Numbered from the stretch's first letter, positions 1-8,588 are shown. The stretch is DNA of 43,604 bases from Candidatus Gastranaerophilales bacterium (GCA_947624685.1 CANQLJ010000012.1:1-43604), one strand, 5' to 3'. The notes: generated by a model from the sequence alone, not told the origin. Made by a program: numbers and translations.

Positions 1-242
1 GCTTTTAAATCGCCATTAATAGCCTTTTTTACAACACTAAAAACCATAGCTTCTTTTGCACTTTTATAGGTTTTATCTTGTATAACTTCCGTAGATAAAA
101 GGGTTTCCAGTATTTCACGCATTTTTCGTTTTTCTCTTCGTACCATGCCCGACTTTTTGCCTCCTTTACTTGCTAAAAGTTTTCTTTCTTTCGGAGTTCT
201 CTCCAAGATAGATTTAAGATTTTTTAGTCTATTTTCATTCAT
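1..242 (-). CDS. Terminase-small-subunit-like protein, partial
   Basis: This reading frame stays open to the left edge, so its C-terminus is missing. About 80 residues are visible. It begins MNENRLKNL, followed by a basic stretch (SKGGKKSGMVRREKRKMRE) and then a helical part with KAINGDLK. The layout and start closely parallel the next gene upstream, so the two are tandem paralogues. Its ATG directly abuts the upstream stop codon (TAAATG), so the two are probably translationally coupled. Small basic proteins of this pattern (KxGGxxSGxxRRxKR, then an AI..GD segment) are common near phage terminases and in integrative elements. The terminase link is inference from family resemblance. Confidence 0.55.
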   Translation of the reverse strand, partial: MNENRLKNLKSILERTPKERKLLASKGGKKSGMVRREKRKMREILETLLSTEVIQDKTYKSAKEAMVFSVVKKAINGDLK

Positions 243-593
243 TTATAACTCCTTAATCTTTCTATAAACTTCTTCGATAATTGTTTCATCTGTTATATCA
301 ATATTTGAATTAATTGTTTCTATTTTTTCAGGTATTGCCTCCCCTATTGTATTTCTTATAACCTCAAAAGCCCTTATATTACCAATGAGAGCTTGGCTAA
401 TTAATGCCAAGCAAATTTTTTCTCTCATTGTTTTATTGTCCTTATCCTCTACATCAAGAAGATATAACAATTCATTTTTTAATTGCTTATTTTTTCGCCT
501 AATTTCACCTGATTTTATTCCGCCAGCTCTGCCGTTTTTTCGAGCTTCATTCGAGCTTTTAGGTGTTAAGTTTTTCAAGCTATTCTCATTCAT
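243..593 (-). CDS. Terminase-small-subunit-like / KGG-type phage protein
   Basis: A 116-residue basic protein. The first 40 residues contain ARKNGRAGGIKSGEIRRKNK, a motif typical of small phage and element proteins found near terminase genes. The rest is helical and contains ICLALISQALIGNIRAFEVI, a pattern shared with terminase-small-subunit-like proteins. A clear ribosome site (AGGAGAAC) precedes the ATG. The start overlaps the upstream membrane-protein gene by 8 bases, and the stop abuts the paralogous gene downstream, so the three form one operon. The DNA-packaging role is inferred, not shown. Confidence 0.6.
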   Translation of the reverse strand: MNENSLKNLTPKSSNEARKNGRAGGIKSGEIRRKNKQLKNELLYLLDVEDKDNKTMREKICLALISQALIGNIRAFEVIRNTIGEAIPEKIETINSNIDITDETIIEEVYRKIKEL

Positions 594-831
594 TTGTTTG
601 TTCTCCTATTAAAACATTTGATTTTACTGGCATGTGTATGTATTTTGTTAAATTTGTTATGCTAATCGAATGATAAATAAACCCGATGAATATGAATATA
701 AGCAATACTGTAACTAAATTTTGAAATTTTTTAACCATTCTTTGATAATCCCAAAGCTCATATTTTAAAATGTCGATTGTTAAATCTTTAGTTTTGATAA
801 TTTCTTGAAATTTTCTTGTTTCTTTTGTCAT
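586..831 (-). CDS. Small single-pass membrane protein
   Basis: An 81-residue protein. Residues 1-35 are charged and helical. A hydrophobic segment follows at about residues 39-57 (LVTVLLIFIFIGFIYHSI), then a short polar tail, so one membrane pass is expected. The ribosome site AGGAGAAAAC lies just before the ATG. It overlaps the next gene by 8 bases and sits in the early-gene operon of the left element. I do not recognise the family. A holin-like or superinfection-type membrane protein is possible but unsupported. Confidence 0.6.
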   Translation of the reverse strand: MTKETRKFQEIIKTKDLTIDILKYELWDYQRMVKKFQNLVTVLLIFIFIGFIYHSISITNLTKYIHMPVKSNVLIGEQTNE

Positions 832-933
832 TGTTGTTTTCTCCTATTCATATTGAGTCATAACTTTTTTCTGTGATTACTTTTATGTGTATTTTTATTT
901 CTATATCTATTTCTATATGGTTTACTAATCATT

Positions 934-955
934 AACAATTTGTTAACGAATTGTT
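934..955. repeat. Inverted repeat after the replication gene
   Basis: AACAATT and AATTGTT (7 bp) are separated by TGTTAACG, just beyond the stop of the replication-protein gene. There is no clear T-run, so this could be a weak terminator or an operator. Confidence 0.35.
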
Positions 956-965
956 GATAAGAATT

Positions 966-1466
966 TCAAAGACTGTCAACTTCTGATATTAATTTATTTA
1001 AATCTTCTATTTTTTCTGCGTTTCCATTTTTTTTATTTTTTTCCAATATATCTTTTAGGGCATTTGTAATTTCTAACAATTCTTTGCTAAATTCTGCTGA
1101 AAAAAGTTCCCATAGCTCAGGTTTATTAAGTAATTCATGTTCTCTTAATAATGCTTTTGAAAGTGTAATCGGGCTTTTTATGGTGCCTTTTGTGTATCTA
1201 AAAAATTTATGGATAAAAATTAAATTTTCATTTTGCCAAAATGTAATAATTTTTAATTTGTGCATTCCTTTTAATAATTTGATGACTTCAATCTCTTTAA
1301 TCCCACAATCAGTTGCAATATATGACGGTTTTATCCTACATACACCTAACTGTGTTGTAAAATTATTTGTCAGTAAATACAGATATACCAATTTGCCGTT
1401 ACTATCCAAAGCATTAAAAGACGAACTTGTCCAAATAGTTTTATAAACTGGATAATAATTACCCAT
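966..1466 (-). CDS. Phage-type replication protein, winged-helix-like
   Basis: A 166-residue protein. The N-terminal 100 residues (FNALDSNGKLVYLYLLTN, then a helix-turn-helix-like stretch ending in RFFRYTK-like residues) resemble the winged-helix domain of phage replisome organisers and DnaD-like proteins. These typically have a 'gene expressed, later steps, conversion of the initiation complex' role in loading the helicase. The C-terminal 60 residues are charged and helical. The start overlaps the upstream primase-polymerase gene by 8 bases, and this neighbour supports a replication role. The family call is tentative. Confidence 0.5.
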   Translation of the reverse strand: MGNYYPVYKTIWTSSSFNALDSNGKLVYLYLLTNNFTTQLGVCRIKPSYIATDCGIKEIEVIKLLKGMHKLKIITFWQNENLIFIHKFFRYTKGTIKSPITLSKALLREHELLNKPELWELFSAEFSKELLEITNALKDILEKNKKNGNAEKIEDLNKLISEVDSL

Positions 1467-2388
1467 TTTGCACCTCCTGACAACATTTTTGAGCCGTTCT
1501 TATAAGATAATCCGCTCTTTGCAATTTTATTTTATGAAAGTTATCTTTTTGAGATGCAAAAGGACTTTTTTTAAAGGCTTTTACTGCATAATTTATATCA
1601 TATCCGCACCAATAAAGAATTTTAGACATCAATGCGAGGTCATTTCTGCTTTCATCATTAAAATATCGTTTGCCTTGCCATAGATTTAAAAATTTTTTAT
1701 CCTTTTTAAGTCCACTTTCAAAATTATTACTCGCCAAAGGCTTTGTTTTGATTGTTTTGGCTTCGATATTAGCTTTAAAATAGATATTGTAAAAATTTTC
1801 TAATTCCTTTTGCTTGTTGATTAATGAACCGTTTTTAAACATTAAGTTTCCAGTTAATGAAATAAACCTTTTTTTATCGTAAATTTCAAGTGATTTACAA
1901 AAGCTTAAATTGCTAATTCTGCATATCCAATTAGGCTTTTTAGTTCCCCAAAAAATTATGTGTAAACCCTTTCCGCTTTGGCTTATTTCAATATAACAAC
2001 CTTTAAATATTTCAAGAATTTTCTTAACTTCATCATAATAATTGCCGTTTTTATCCATACATTCATCAATATCAATGCAACAAATATTGCCAAAAATGGT
2101 TTTTCCTAAAATCAAACCTATTCCAACAGCATTTTTTGATTTTTCTAAGCCTGTGAGAGCCTCTTTAAGCCCGACAAAATGTTTTTTATTATCAATTCCA
2201 ATCCTGTGGTTATTTAAAGGGCTTATCGGGCATTTTAGACTGCTATAATGAATAAATTTTTTTTGATTTCTTATGATACTAAATGCTTGTGATATATTAT
2301 TAAAATTGCATTTTAGACTATTTGAGTGTATAATATTTTTAGATGTTTTGTACTCTTGCTTTATAGTGAGGGTATTTTTATTTTTCAT
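1459..2388 (-). CDS. AEP-type DNA primase-polymerase
   Basis: A 309-residue protein with the three hallmarks of the archaeo-eukaryotic primase (prim-pol) fold. These are a metal-binding DxD-like motif (CCIDIDECMD), a glycine-histidine motif (SQSGKGLHIIFWG), and a third motif with a basic residue (KRFISLTGNL). Proteins of this kind, for example the NrS-1 phage polymerase family, make primers and copy DNA for phage or plasmid replication. There is no helicase domain, so it would need a partner such as the next protein in the operon. The AAAGGAGAAC ribosome site lies inside the 59-residue gene upstream, whose end it overlaps. Confidence 0.7.
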   Translation of the reverse strand: MKNKNTLTIKQEYKTSKNIIHSNSLKCNFNNISQAFSIIRNQKKFIHYSSLKCPISPLNNHRIGIDNKKHFVGLKEALTGLEKSKNAVGIGLILGKTIFGNICCIDIDECMDKNGNYYDEVKKILEIFKGCYIEISQSGKGLHIIFWGTKKPNWICRISNLSFCKSLEIYDKKRFISLTGNLMFKNGSLINKQKELENFYNIYFKANIEAKTIKTKPLASNNFESGLKKDKKFLNLWQGKRYFNDESRNDLALMSKILYWCGYDINYAVKAFKKSPFASQKDNFHKIKLQRADYLIRTAQKCCQEVQNG

Positions 2389-2557
2389 TTATTTTTTGTT
2401 CTCCTTTCATCCTTTTTGCATCTAATTTAAGTAATAGTTTGGCAAAGCTCGAAAAATTCAAAACAATTGCGCAAGCTTCGACTTCGTTTATTTTGTAAAT
2501 TTTATTGCTAAAGTTTGAAATTGTTTGTTTTACAAGTGCTTTGCAAGGCTCAGCCAT
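2378..2557 (-). CDS. Small 59-residue early protein
   Basis: A 59-residue frame starting MAEPCKALVKQTISNF and ending KGEQKINEK. Its ATG overlaps the stop of the Cro-like gene by one base (TAATG). Its own end overlaps the start of the primase-polymerase gene and carries that gene's ribosome site. This tight coupling on both sides is the main evidence that it is real. No known domain is recognised; it is helical with a mildly hydrophobic middle. Confidence 0.6.
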   Translation of the reverse strand: MAEPCKALVKQTISNFSNKIYKINEVEACAIVLNFSSFAKLLLKLDAKRMKGEQKINEK

Positions 2558-2742
2558 TATATTTCATTGCACCCCATTTTCAAATTTTGAATTGCACTTA
2601 AAATTTTTTCTATTTGGTTTTCGTTCAATTCTTTGCGTAACATTTTAGAAAATGCACTCTCTTGCAAGCCCATAGCTTCCGCAATTTCATATTGTTTAAA
2701 TCGTGATTTGGTCATGATTTCTCTAATTTTTAAATTTTTCAT
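2557..2742 (-). CDS. Cro/C1-type HTH protein
   Basis: A 61-residue protein made almost entirely of a helix-turn-helix: REIMTKSRFKQYEIAEAMG, then QESAFSKMLR, then a third helix. It fits the Cro/XRE family of DNA-binding proteins. It is the first gene of the leftward early operon and is divergent from the larger CI-like repressor gene, the usual genetic-switch layout of temperate phages. The ribosome site AAAGGAGGAAC precedes the ATG. Its likely role is early control of lysis versus lysogeny. Confidence 0.75.
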   Translation of the reverse strand: MKNLKIREIMTKSRFKQYEIAEAMGLQESAFSKMLRKELNENQIEKILSAIQNLKMGCNEI

Positions 2743-2872
2743 GTTCCTCCTTTAATTAGTATAAAATAATTTACTTATTTATATTTTTAGTGTATAATAA
2801 TTCTTATTGAAATATAATAAAATATAGTGCAAGTTTTTTACAGGTTTTTAAAAAAGGAGGAAAAATAATTCC
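2743..2872. promoter_or_regulatory. Divergent switch region between Cro-like and CI-like genes
   Basis: This 130-base AT-rich gap must contain both divergent promoters. On the minus strand a TATACT-type -10 precedes AAAGGAGGAAC and the Cro-like start. On the plus strand TATAAT-type sequences (GTGTATAATAATTC and AAATATAATAAAAT) precede AAAGGAGGAAAAATAATTCC and the repressor start. Operators are expected here, but I see no convincing repeated binding sites. Confidence 0.5.
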
Positions 2873-3757
2873 ATGAGTTATAAAAAAACTAATAAAAACG
2901 ATACTGACAACCAATTTAAAAATAAAAAAGAGAAATATACTAATGACGACTATGCTCAGAAAAATAGGTTCGCAAAAAGGCTAAAAGAGCTTAGAGAGAG
3001 CAAGAAATTATCTCATGATAAGTTAACAGATGCTTTAAGTGATAAAGGTATTGAAATATGTACAAAGTCATTAAAAAATTATGAGGTTACAGAAAAAATT
3101 CATTCTTCTTATAATTCGGGCTTGGGAATATCACTATACAATTTGAAATCTCTTGCCGATTTCTTTGGAGTTTCTATTGATTATTTATTGGGCAATACAA
3201 TGGGTAAATATCCTGAATACGAAGTAATAAATAAGATTACGGGATTATCAAATGGTTCAATAGACACATTAAAAAATTTAAAAGAGTTTTCTGAAACAAC
3301 CAGTACCGAAAAAGTTGTTATCCCAACATTGAATTTATTTTTATCTTTTTCAAAACCTCATGAACTTTTAACCTTGTTTTTGAATATGCAAGATTTTTTT
3401 GTTAAAAGACATCAAGAAGCAGATATATGTGCAAAAAAATTAAATGAACTATATAACAAATATATGAATAATGAAAATATAAAAGATGAGCATAAAACTT
3501 ATCTCAAATTTGCATCGAAATATTGCAATATAGAAAATTGGATAACAAAGACAAAAGATGAAATATTACAAGAAATAAATATTGCAAACAAAGAAAAATT
3601 GCAGATTATTGACAGTGAATTATTAACAGAAAATCTAAAAGTTTTTAATGCTTTTTTTGCCGAATTTATGTATGAGAAAAACGATTACGAAAAAAATATT
3701 GATTTTTCCTTATACAAAGTACAAAATCAGTTTATTCAATTAGTTAAAAACATTTAG
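2873..3757 (+). CDS. CI-like XRE-family repressor
   Basis: A 294-residue protein. After a charged N-terminus, residues about 30-105 form an XRE helix-turn-helix (RFAKRLKELRESKKLSHDKL ... SLADFFGVSIDYLLG). The remaining 190 residues are helical with no recognised motif, and no LexA-type serine protease signature is visible, so induction by self-cleavage is not supported. It is divergent from the Cro-like gene and converges on the serine recombinase, as in a lysogeny module. A strong AAAGGAGGAA ribosome site is present. Confidence 0.7.
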   Translation: MSYKKTNKNDTDNQFKNKKEKYTNDDYAQKNRFAKRLKELRESKKLSHDKLTDALSDKGIEICTKSLKNYEVTEKIHSSYNSGLGISLYNLKSLADFFGVSIDYLLGNTMGKYPEYEVINKITGLSNGSIDTLKNLKEFSETTSTEKVVIPTLNLFLSFSKPHELLTLFLNMQDFFVKRHQEADICAKKLNELYNKYMNNENIKDEHKTYLKFASKYCNIENWITKTKDEILQEINIANKEKLQIIDSELLTENLKVFNAFFAEFMYEKNDYEKNIDFSLYKVQNQFIQLVKNI

Positions 3758-3818
3758 CCACTAATTGCATAAGACAAAACTTGATTAAATAATAAATTAA
3801 TGTTATAAATAATCTAAG

Positions 3819-3879
3819 CGATAAGTCCTTAGTGCCTCCTTTATTTAACTTAACTTTAAGAGGCTTGCAGGGCTTATCG
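3819..3879. repeat. Nested inverted repeat between convergent genes
   Basis: CGATAAG (3819-3825) pairs with CTTATCG (3873-3879). Inside it GCCTC (3834-3838) pairs with GAGGC (3860-3864), giving a long stem with internal loops. It lies between the repressor and recombinase genes, which converge. It could end transcription from both sides or be part of the recombinase's attachment site; the sequence does not decide. Confidence 0.4.
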
Positions 3880-3942
3880 TGGCTTTAAATTATTGCTTTA
3901 ATTAGGCAATTAATTTTAACAAAAAAGTTCTGAAATCGTACA

Positions 3943-5493
3943 CTAAGGCGAGTTTTTTCTATATTCAGGGGTGTTTTTGGCATCTAATTCAGTAATAATG
4001 CCATTTTCCAAAGTTCGATTGTTGCTATTTTGAGTGCGCAATTTATACTGATTTTCGGCTATTGTCTGAAATACGGGTTTTAATTCAATATCAAATTTTT
4101 TATCTTTGTAGCTGATTTTATCGCTTATGATTTCAATAATTTTTCTTTTTTGTTGATTATTTCCTTTTGAATAATAATCATAGGCATTATCTGTAAAACT
4201 AAGCAAAGTATCAGCTTGTTCATAAAACTGTTTATCAAGTTTGTTTATTTCTTCAAGTTGAATGTATAATTTGTCTTTTTCAGCTTGCCATTTGTCGTTA
4301 TTTGCTTTCCAAAAATCATGAGGAATATTACCATCCAATTTCTCTTGAAAAGCTTTTTCAATACGATTCTCTAAAGTTGTAATTTGTTTTTGTATTTTTG
4401 CTTTAACTTCTTTTGAATAGCCGTTTTTCTTTTCATGAACAATTTTTAAAGAATTTGAAATATTTTCTCTAACATTTTGAGGAATAATAATTAACTTTAA
4501 AACCTCTGAAATTGCATTATCAATTTTTGTTTCATTGATATAATCGCTTTTGCAATTACCGCCTTTATTACCTGTACAATGGTAGTAAATATATTTTTCT
4601 TTTTTAAGTTCAGCAGTTAAAAGACAACCACAATGTTGACATCTGATTAAACCGGTATAAGCAAAATCAATATTGTGTTTTTTAGATTTATTTGGGTCAA
4701 TAAGCCTGTCTTGAACTCTATAAAACAAATCTTTTGAAATAAGAGCTTTGTGTTTGGCGTTTTCATAAATTTTACCTTCAAATTTGAATACTCCCGTATA
4801 GAAAATGTTTTTGAGCATAAATTCAATAGTAGATTTTGGAACTTTTTTGCCTGTTTTTGACCTCAAACCATCCTCATAAAGTTTAGCTGTAAGGGTTTTT
4901 AGGGAATACATACCGCTATCATATAAGTTGAAAGCCTGTTTAACATAAAAAGCATATTGTTCATCAATAACAATTGTTTTTGAGCCATCCTCCCTTGAAA
5001 CATTTTTATAACCTAAAGGTGCTTGATGAGGGTATTCACCTTGGCTGGCTTTTTGGCTCAATCCTGCCAATGTTCTAGCACCTATAACCTGTCTTTCATA
5101 TTCAGCAAAACTCATACCGATATTTCGCATAAGTTCACCCTCTATTGTTGCAACATTGGCCTCTGTTGCAGATAATAGCTTAATTCCTTTTTTAGCTAAC
5201 AATGGTCTTAAAACACCATGATAATCAGTATTATTTCTTGAAATTCTATCTAATCGCCAAACAACAAGAGCTTTGATGTCATTTTTCTTTTTTGAGCAAT
5301 AACTCATTAATTCTTGTATTTCAGGTCTATCAAGGTTTTTAGCGGATTTTCCCTCATCAACAAAGACTTTATCAACAGCATAACCACTTTTTTGCGCAAA
5401 CTCTACACAAACTTTTTTCTGATTTTCAATGCTGAAACCATGTTTGGCTTGTTCTTCTGATGATACTCTTGCGTAAATTACTGCTTTTTCCAT
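3943..5493 (-). CDS. Large serine recombinase (integrase)
   Basis: A 516-residue protein. The N-terminal resolvase/invertase domain contains YARVSSEEQ with the catalytic serine at about residue 11, plus the LDRISRN helix motif. The recombinase domain follows, then a zinc ribbon (CQHCGC ... YYHCTGNKGGNC) and a coiled-coil-rich C-terminus, the standard layout and length of large serine integrases. These insert and excise phages or elements at short attP/attB sites through a covalent serine-DNA link. It converges with the repressor gene. It is probably the integrase of the left element; its attachment core cannot be read from one window. Confidence 0.92.
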   Translation of the reverse strand: MEKAVIYARVSSEEQAKHGFSIENQKKVCVEFAQKSGYAVDKVFVDEGKSAKNLDRPEIQELMSYCSKKKNDIKALVVWRLDRISRNNTDYHGVLRPLLAKKGIKLLSATEANVATIEGELMRNIGMSFAEYERQVIGARTLAGLSQKASQGEYPHQAPLGYKNVSREDGSKTIVIDEQYAFYVKQAFNLYDSGMYSLKTLTAKLYEDGLRSKTGKKVPKSTIEFMLKNIFYTGVFKFEGKIYENAKHKALISKDLFYRVQDRLIDPNKSKKHNIDFAYTGLIRCQHCGCLLTAELKKEKYIYYHCTGNKGGNCKSDYINETKIDNAISEVLKLIIIPQNVRENISNSLKIVHEKKNGYSKEVKAKIQKQITTLENRIEKAFQEKLDGNIPHDFWKANNDKWQAEKDKLYIQLEEINKLDKQFYEQADTLLSFTDNAYDYYSKGNNQQKRKIIEIISDKISYKDKKFDIELKPVFQTIAENQYKLRTQNSNNRTLENGIITELDAKNTPEYRKNSP

Positions 5494-5532
5494 TTTAAAA
5501 ACCTCTCTAAACTTATTTTATCTTGATAAATC

Positions 5533-5754
5533 TTAGCTTGCTACATCTTCATGAAGTTTTGTATCGTCATAGATATCTTTGAGTGCGCCTGTATATTCTA
5601 CAAGAAGTCTATAATCATTCTCTTTTGTACTTGTTTTGCCTGTTTTAATTAGTCTTACAATTAAATCATCAACTTTAAGTACAGTTGGGAGGTAAAAAGG
5701 TGTATTGCTTGCATAATTTGGATTCGGGTATAAAAATTTAAATTTAAAAATCAT
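5533..5754 (-). CDS. Hypothetical 73-residue protein
   Basis: A 73-residue protein with an AAGGA ribosome site. It starts MIFKFKFLYPNPNY and has a VLKVDDLIVRLIKTG stretch suggestive of small beta-rich phage or element proteins. It follows the helicase gene after a terminator and precedes the serine recombinase on the same strand. No family is recognised. Confidence 0.45.
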   Translation of the reverse strand: MIFKFKFLYPNPNYASNTPFYLPTVLKVDDLIVRLIKTGKTSTKENDYRLLVEYTGALKDIYDDTKLHEDVAS

Positions 5755-5793
5755 ATATTTTTCCTTATTACAAAATTACAAATCTAAAAAATA

Positions 5794-5827
5794 ACCCCCA
5801 AGATAAACAACCGCCTATATTGGGGGT
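5794..5827 (-). terminator. Rho-independent terminator of the helicase operon
   Basis: On the minus strand ACCCCCAA pairs with TTGGGGGT across an 18-base loop and is followed by TATTTTTT, just past the stop of the helicase gene. Confidence 0.8.
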
Positions 5828-5842
5828 GTAATTTTTCTGTAA

Positions 5843-7699
5843 TTAATAGTCTGATTTATAATCTAAGTTCGTAAATTCTTCAATATCGCTTACATTAAAG
5901 CAAATTGAACTCATTAAATTATTTTTTGCATATCTTACAGCATGATTATCGTCTCTAAATCTAGTATGATTTCTTGCATAACTTAAAAACGATTGCTCGT
6001 TAATCATTTTGTTCCTATCACCTGCATAATATTTGTTTATGAGGGATAAAATAACACCTTGATTAAATCTTAAATGTTTTTCCTTTACGCCATTGTATTG
6101 AGCATTCATAACTCTAAAATGTACGTCATAGTGAATAATGCCAAGTTCATTAAGTATTAATATTTCACTTAATACCTTATCAACGGGAGTTTGAATATTC
6201 TCGTATCTTTTAACTTGTTTTTTGGCAAATTCAATTACTTTTTCATCAAGATTTTCAATCTCAATCTCGCTAATATGCTTTAATAATAATGCGCCAGTGT
6301 AAGCGTACGCTATATTATTAATTATGCGTTTTTGGGTATCTTTTACCTGTTTTTCTAATTCTTTAAAAACATTCTCATATAAGCCTATTACTTTTTCTGT
6401 TGGATATTTCAGAAGTTCGGGTAGTATTAAAGATAATTCGTCTAAATTTTGTTTGCTTAATTCATGGTAATTAAATTTATCAGCATTAAAGACTTTTCCA
6501 AAGATTTCAATAACATTTAATCTGTTGATGACTTCTTTTAAGTCAGGTAGTGCCTCATTGGTTGAGTATGCTAGAGGGCTACAAGTGTGGATATATTCTA
6601 CGCCTCTTCCATAAGGCAACATTTTTGTTCTTGGAATTCCTTTATAAATACTTTTAATTAAAGCTGTAAAGTTACTCGACATCAAGGTTTCAGCTTTAAC
6701 ATCATCAATAGCAATGTTGCAACAATTGTATTTTGCGCAAAAATATTCATTACTTTTTGCTGTTGAACCTCCTGATGTCATAGCCTCTTTAGATAAACCA
6801 AAAATTGCTAATCCTGCTGTAACTAAGGTTGATTTACCTGTGCCTGTGTCGCCAAACAGTATAAGAGTTGGTGCGCCAAGTCCTTTGATGAATTCATTAT
6901 AGAATAAAGCCATACACATATGTCCTAATGTCAACATTGGTAATGCTATATCTTCTTCCCAACATTCTTTAATGTTTATAATAAGGTCTTTTGCTATCTC
7001 TTTTCCTGTTTTAAGGCTTGTGGATAGTTTTGGTAAATAGTGAGTTGCCTCATTCATTTTTATGTAAGTATTTTCGCTTGTTTTAATAATACCGTCTTTA
7101 TCTGCCCAAATTATTCCATCGGGTGTTGCAAGTGCATTTTCATATAAAAAGCCTTGGTTTATTAAGCCCGCATTTGAATATATGGTTAATTTACTTGCAA
7201 CTAAAGGTGAAATATATTGCATAAAGAATGTTTTAAATTCCGCTTCCGACATATTTACATAAAAATTGTTTAAAGAAGAATCTAATAGATTTTGAAACTG
7301 CTTATAATCAGACTTTGTATTGTTTGCAATTACAATATCTTTTTCTTCATGGCCATCTGAATTTTGAACGGTAACAATATAGTGCTTTTGGTTCTTTTTA
7401 CCGCTTTTATCATTGTAGATTAAAGTACATTCTTTAACATCTTTTGCGACAAAATTTGCAACAAGTTTCGCTTTTAAACTGCCCTTTTTACGGGTTATAG
7501 AAAATACCCTATTCCATTGTTGATGTAAAAATCTATTATCATTTAGTATGTTGTATTCATCTTCATCAAATTTGATTGTAATAGGGTTTGACATTAAAGT
7601 TGATGTTTTTAAGATATTTTCATTTTCGTCAAAAAGCTCTATAATTGTTTTTTGTGGTTCTTGTGCCAATTCAACTGGCGAATTTATTTTATCTGTCAT
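5843..7699 (-). CDS. DUF927-like replicative helicase/ATPase
   Basis: A 618-residue P-loop ATPase. The Walker A motif GDTGTGKSTL lies mid-protein, followed by a Walker B-like IAIDDVKAE and an STAKSNEY segment, resembling the DUF927 helicase domain found at the C-terminus of phage and plasmid primase-helicases. The N-terminal 200 residues are less clear. I chose the ATG at 7699 (MTDKINSP) because AAAAAGGAGAAAAAT sits just before it; a longer frame with 14 more residues has no such site. It overlaps the upstream zinc-linker gene by 11 bases and probably unwinds element DNA for replication. Confidence 0.75.
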   Translation of the reverse strand: MTDKINSPVELAQEPQKTIIELFDENENILKTSTLMSNPITIKFDEDEYNILNDNRFLHQQWNRVFSITRKKGSLKAKLVANFVAKDVKECTLIYNDKSGKKNQKHYIVTVQNSDGHEEKDIVIANNTKSDYKQFQNLLDSSLNNFYVNMSEAEFKTFFMQYISPLVASKLTIYSNAGLINQGFLYENALATPDGIIWADKDGIIKTSENTYIKMNEATHYLPKLSTSLKTGKEIAKDLIINIKECWEEDIALPMLTLGHMCMALFYNEFIKGLGAPTLILFGDTGTGKSTLVTAGLAIFGLSKEAMTSGGSTAKSNEYFCAKYNCCNIAIDDVKAETLMSSNFTALIKSIYKGIPRTKMLPYGRGVEYIHTCSPLAYSTNEALPDLKEVINRLNVIEIFGKVFNADKFNYHELSKQNLDELSLILPELLKYPTEKVIGLYENVFKELEKQVKDTQKRIINNIAYAYTGALLLKHISEIEIENLDEKVIEFAKKQVKRYENIQTPVDKVLSEILILNELGIIHYDVHFRVMNAQYNGVKEKHLRFNQGVILSLINKYYAGDRNKMINEQSFLSYARNHTRFRDDNHAVRYAKNNLMSSICFNVSDIEEFTNLDYKSDY

Positions 7700-7967
7700 A
7701 TTTTTCTCCTTTTTTGTATTTGCATTTTGCACAATCAGCAAAATAGTTGCTTATTGTTTTACAACTGACATTGTATTTACTTGCATTTTTAAATTTCTTT
7801 TTAGTGGCAAGGGGATTATAGCCAGGATAATTCTGACTATAATAATCAAATAAATCCTCACCATTTGAAAAAGAATTTAGAACACAGGCAAATAAATGCC
7901 ATAAGGGTTCTGAGAGGGTTTTGGCATTATCAACGCAATGTTTAATAAAAGCGCATTTATCATACAT
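7689..7967 (-). CDS. Primase-associated cysteine-rich linker domain protein
   Basis: A 92-residue protein. The pattern CAFIKHCVDNAKTLSEPLWH, then a Y(S)xNYPGYNP segment, then CKTISNYFADCAKC matches the domain that usually lies between the prim-pol and DUF927 helicase domains of large element primases. Here it is a separate frame between those two genes, overlapping the helicase gene by 11 bases and starting 33 bases after the primase stop. The C-terminal cysteines probably bind zinc. No strong ribosome site is seen before this ATG, so the start is less sure. Confidence 0.65.
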   Translation of the reverse strand: MYDKCAFIKHCVDNAKTLSEPLWHLFACVLNSFSNGEDLFDYYSQNYPGYNPLATKKKFKNASKYNVSCKTISNYFADCAKCKYKKGEKYDR

Positions 7968-8000
7968 TCGCTGAAAATCGCCATCTATAATTTTTCTCTT

Positions 8001-8555
8001 TCAAAAATCCTCTGGTTTTTTAATTGTAAGTTTAATAGTAGGTATTTCTGATGCAGGCACTGCTTTATTTAAAAATTTAACCCATTCTTCAGGCAAATTT
8101 TCGATAATGAAATTGCCATTTTCATCCACGCCATCAATGAATTTGTAAGCCTTATCATCTATTTTACTTGGTTCGATTAAGACATAGCCTTTATATTTGA
8201 CATCAATGTCGTTGCCAATTTTCCCAACAGGGTTTGTTAATCTCTCATCTGTGAAAAAATAATGTCTTCCGCCTCGTGGTGTGCTTTGAGTTAGGGTTTT
8301 TGGAAGTTTACCTAATCTGCTCTCTAATTCTTCAAGTGATTTTAGTCCATTTAGTCCTCTCGCCTTATCAACATCGCAATCAATAACTATGATGTTTGAT
8401 AAGTTGCAAGCTAAACCAATGTTAAAACCCTTTGATGAATACTCATTAACATTGAAATTGATTTTGCCATCCCAAAATCCATTTTGCGTTGCAGGTGCTT
8501 TACCATTTTTCTGACATTTGAATAGTGCACAATCATTTAATGTGATTGTTTTCAT
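8001..8555 (-). CDS. Bifunctional DNA primase/polymerase, N-terminal type
   Basis: A 184-residue protein matching the bifunctional primase-polymerase N-terminal domain. It has an NxGLAC start strand, the metal-binding IIVIDCDVDKARG, the STPRGGRHYFF motif with the conserved histidine, and GNDIDVKYKGYVLIEPSK. It would make primers or copy DNA at the element's origin. With the next two genes it forms a complete primase-linker-helicase set split over three frames. An AAAAAGGAG site precedes the ATG. The leader contains a hairpin and an opposing short transcript candidate. Confidence 0.85.
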   Translation of the reverse strand: MKTITLNDCALFKCQKNGKAPATQNGFWDGKINFNVNEYSSKGFNIGLACNLSNIIVIDCDVDKARGLNGLKSLEELESRLGKLPKTLTQSTPRGGRHYFFTDERLTNPVGKIGNDIDVKYKGYVLIEPSKIDDKAYKFIDGVDENGNFIIENLPEEWVKFLNKAVPASEIPTIKLTIKKPEDF

Positions 8556-8588
8556 TGTTTTTCTCCTTTTTCTCTAGCGTAAATACAC

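Noticed and set aside
2042-2248. Plus-strand frame inside the primase-polymerase gene
   Set aside because: It lies opposite conserved AEP motifs and has no start signals of its own.
3943-5493. Insertion-sequence transposase
   Set aside because: The length, zinc ribbon and coiled-coil C-terminus fit a large serine integrase, and no terminal inverted repeats flank it.
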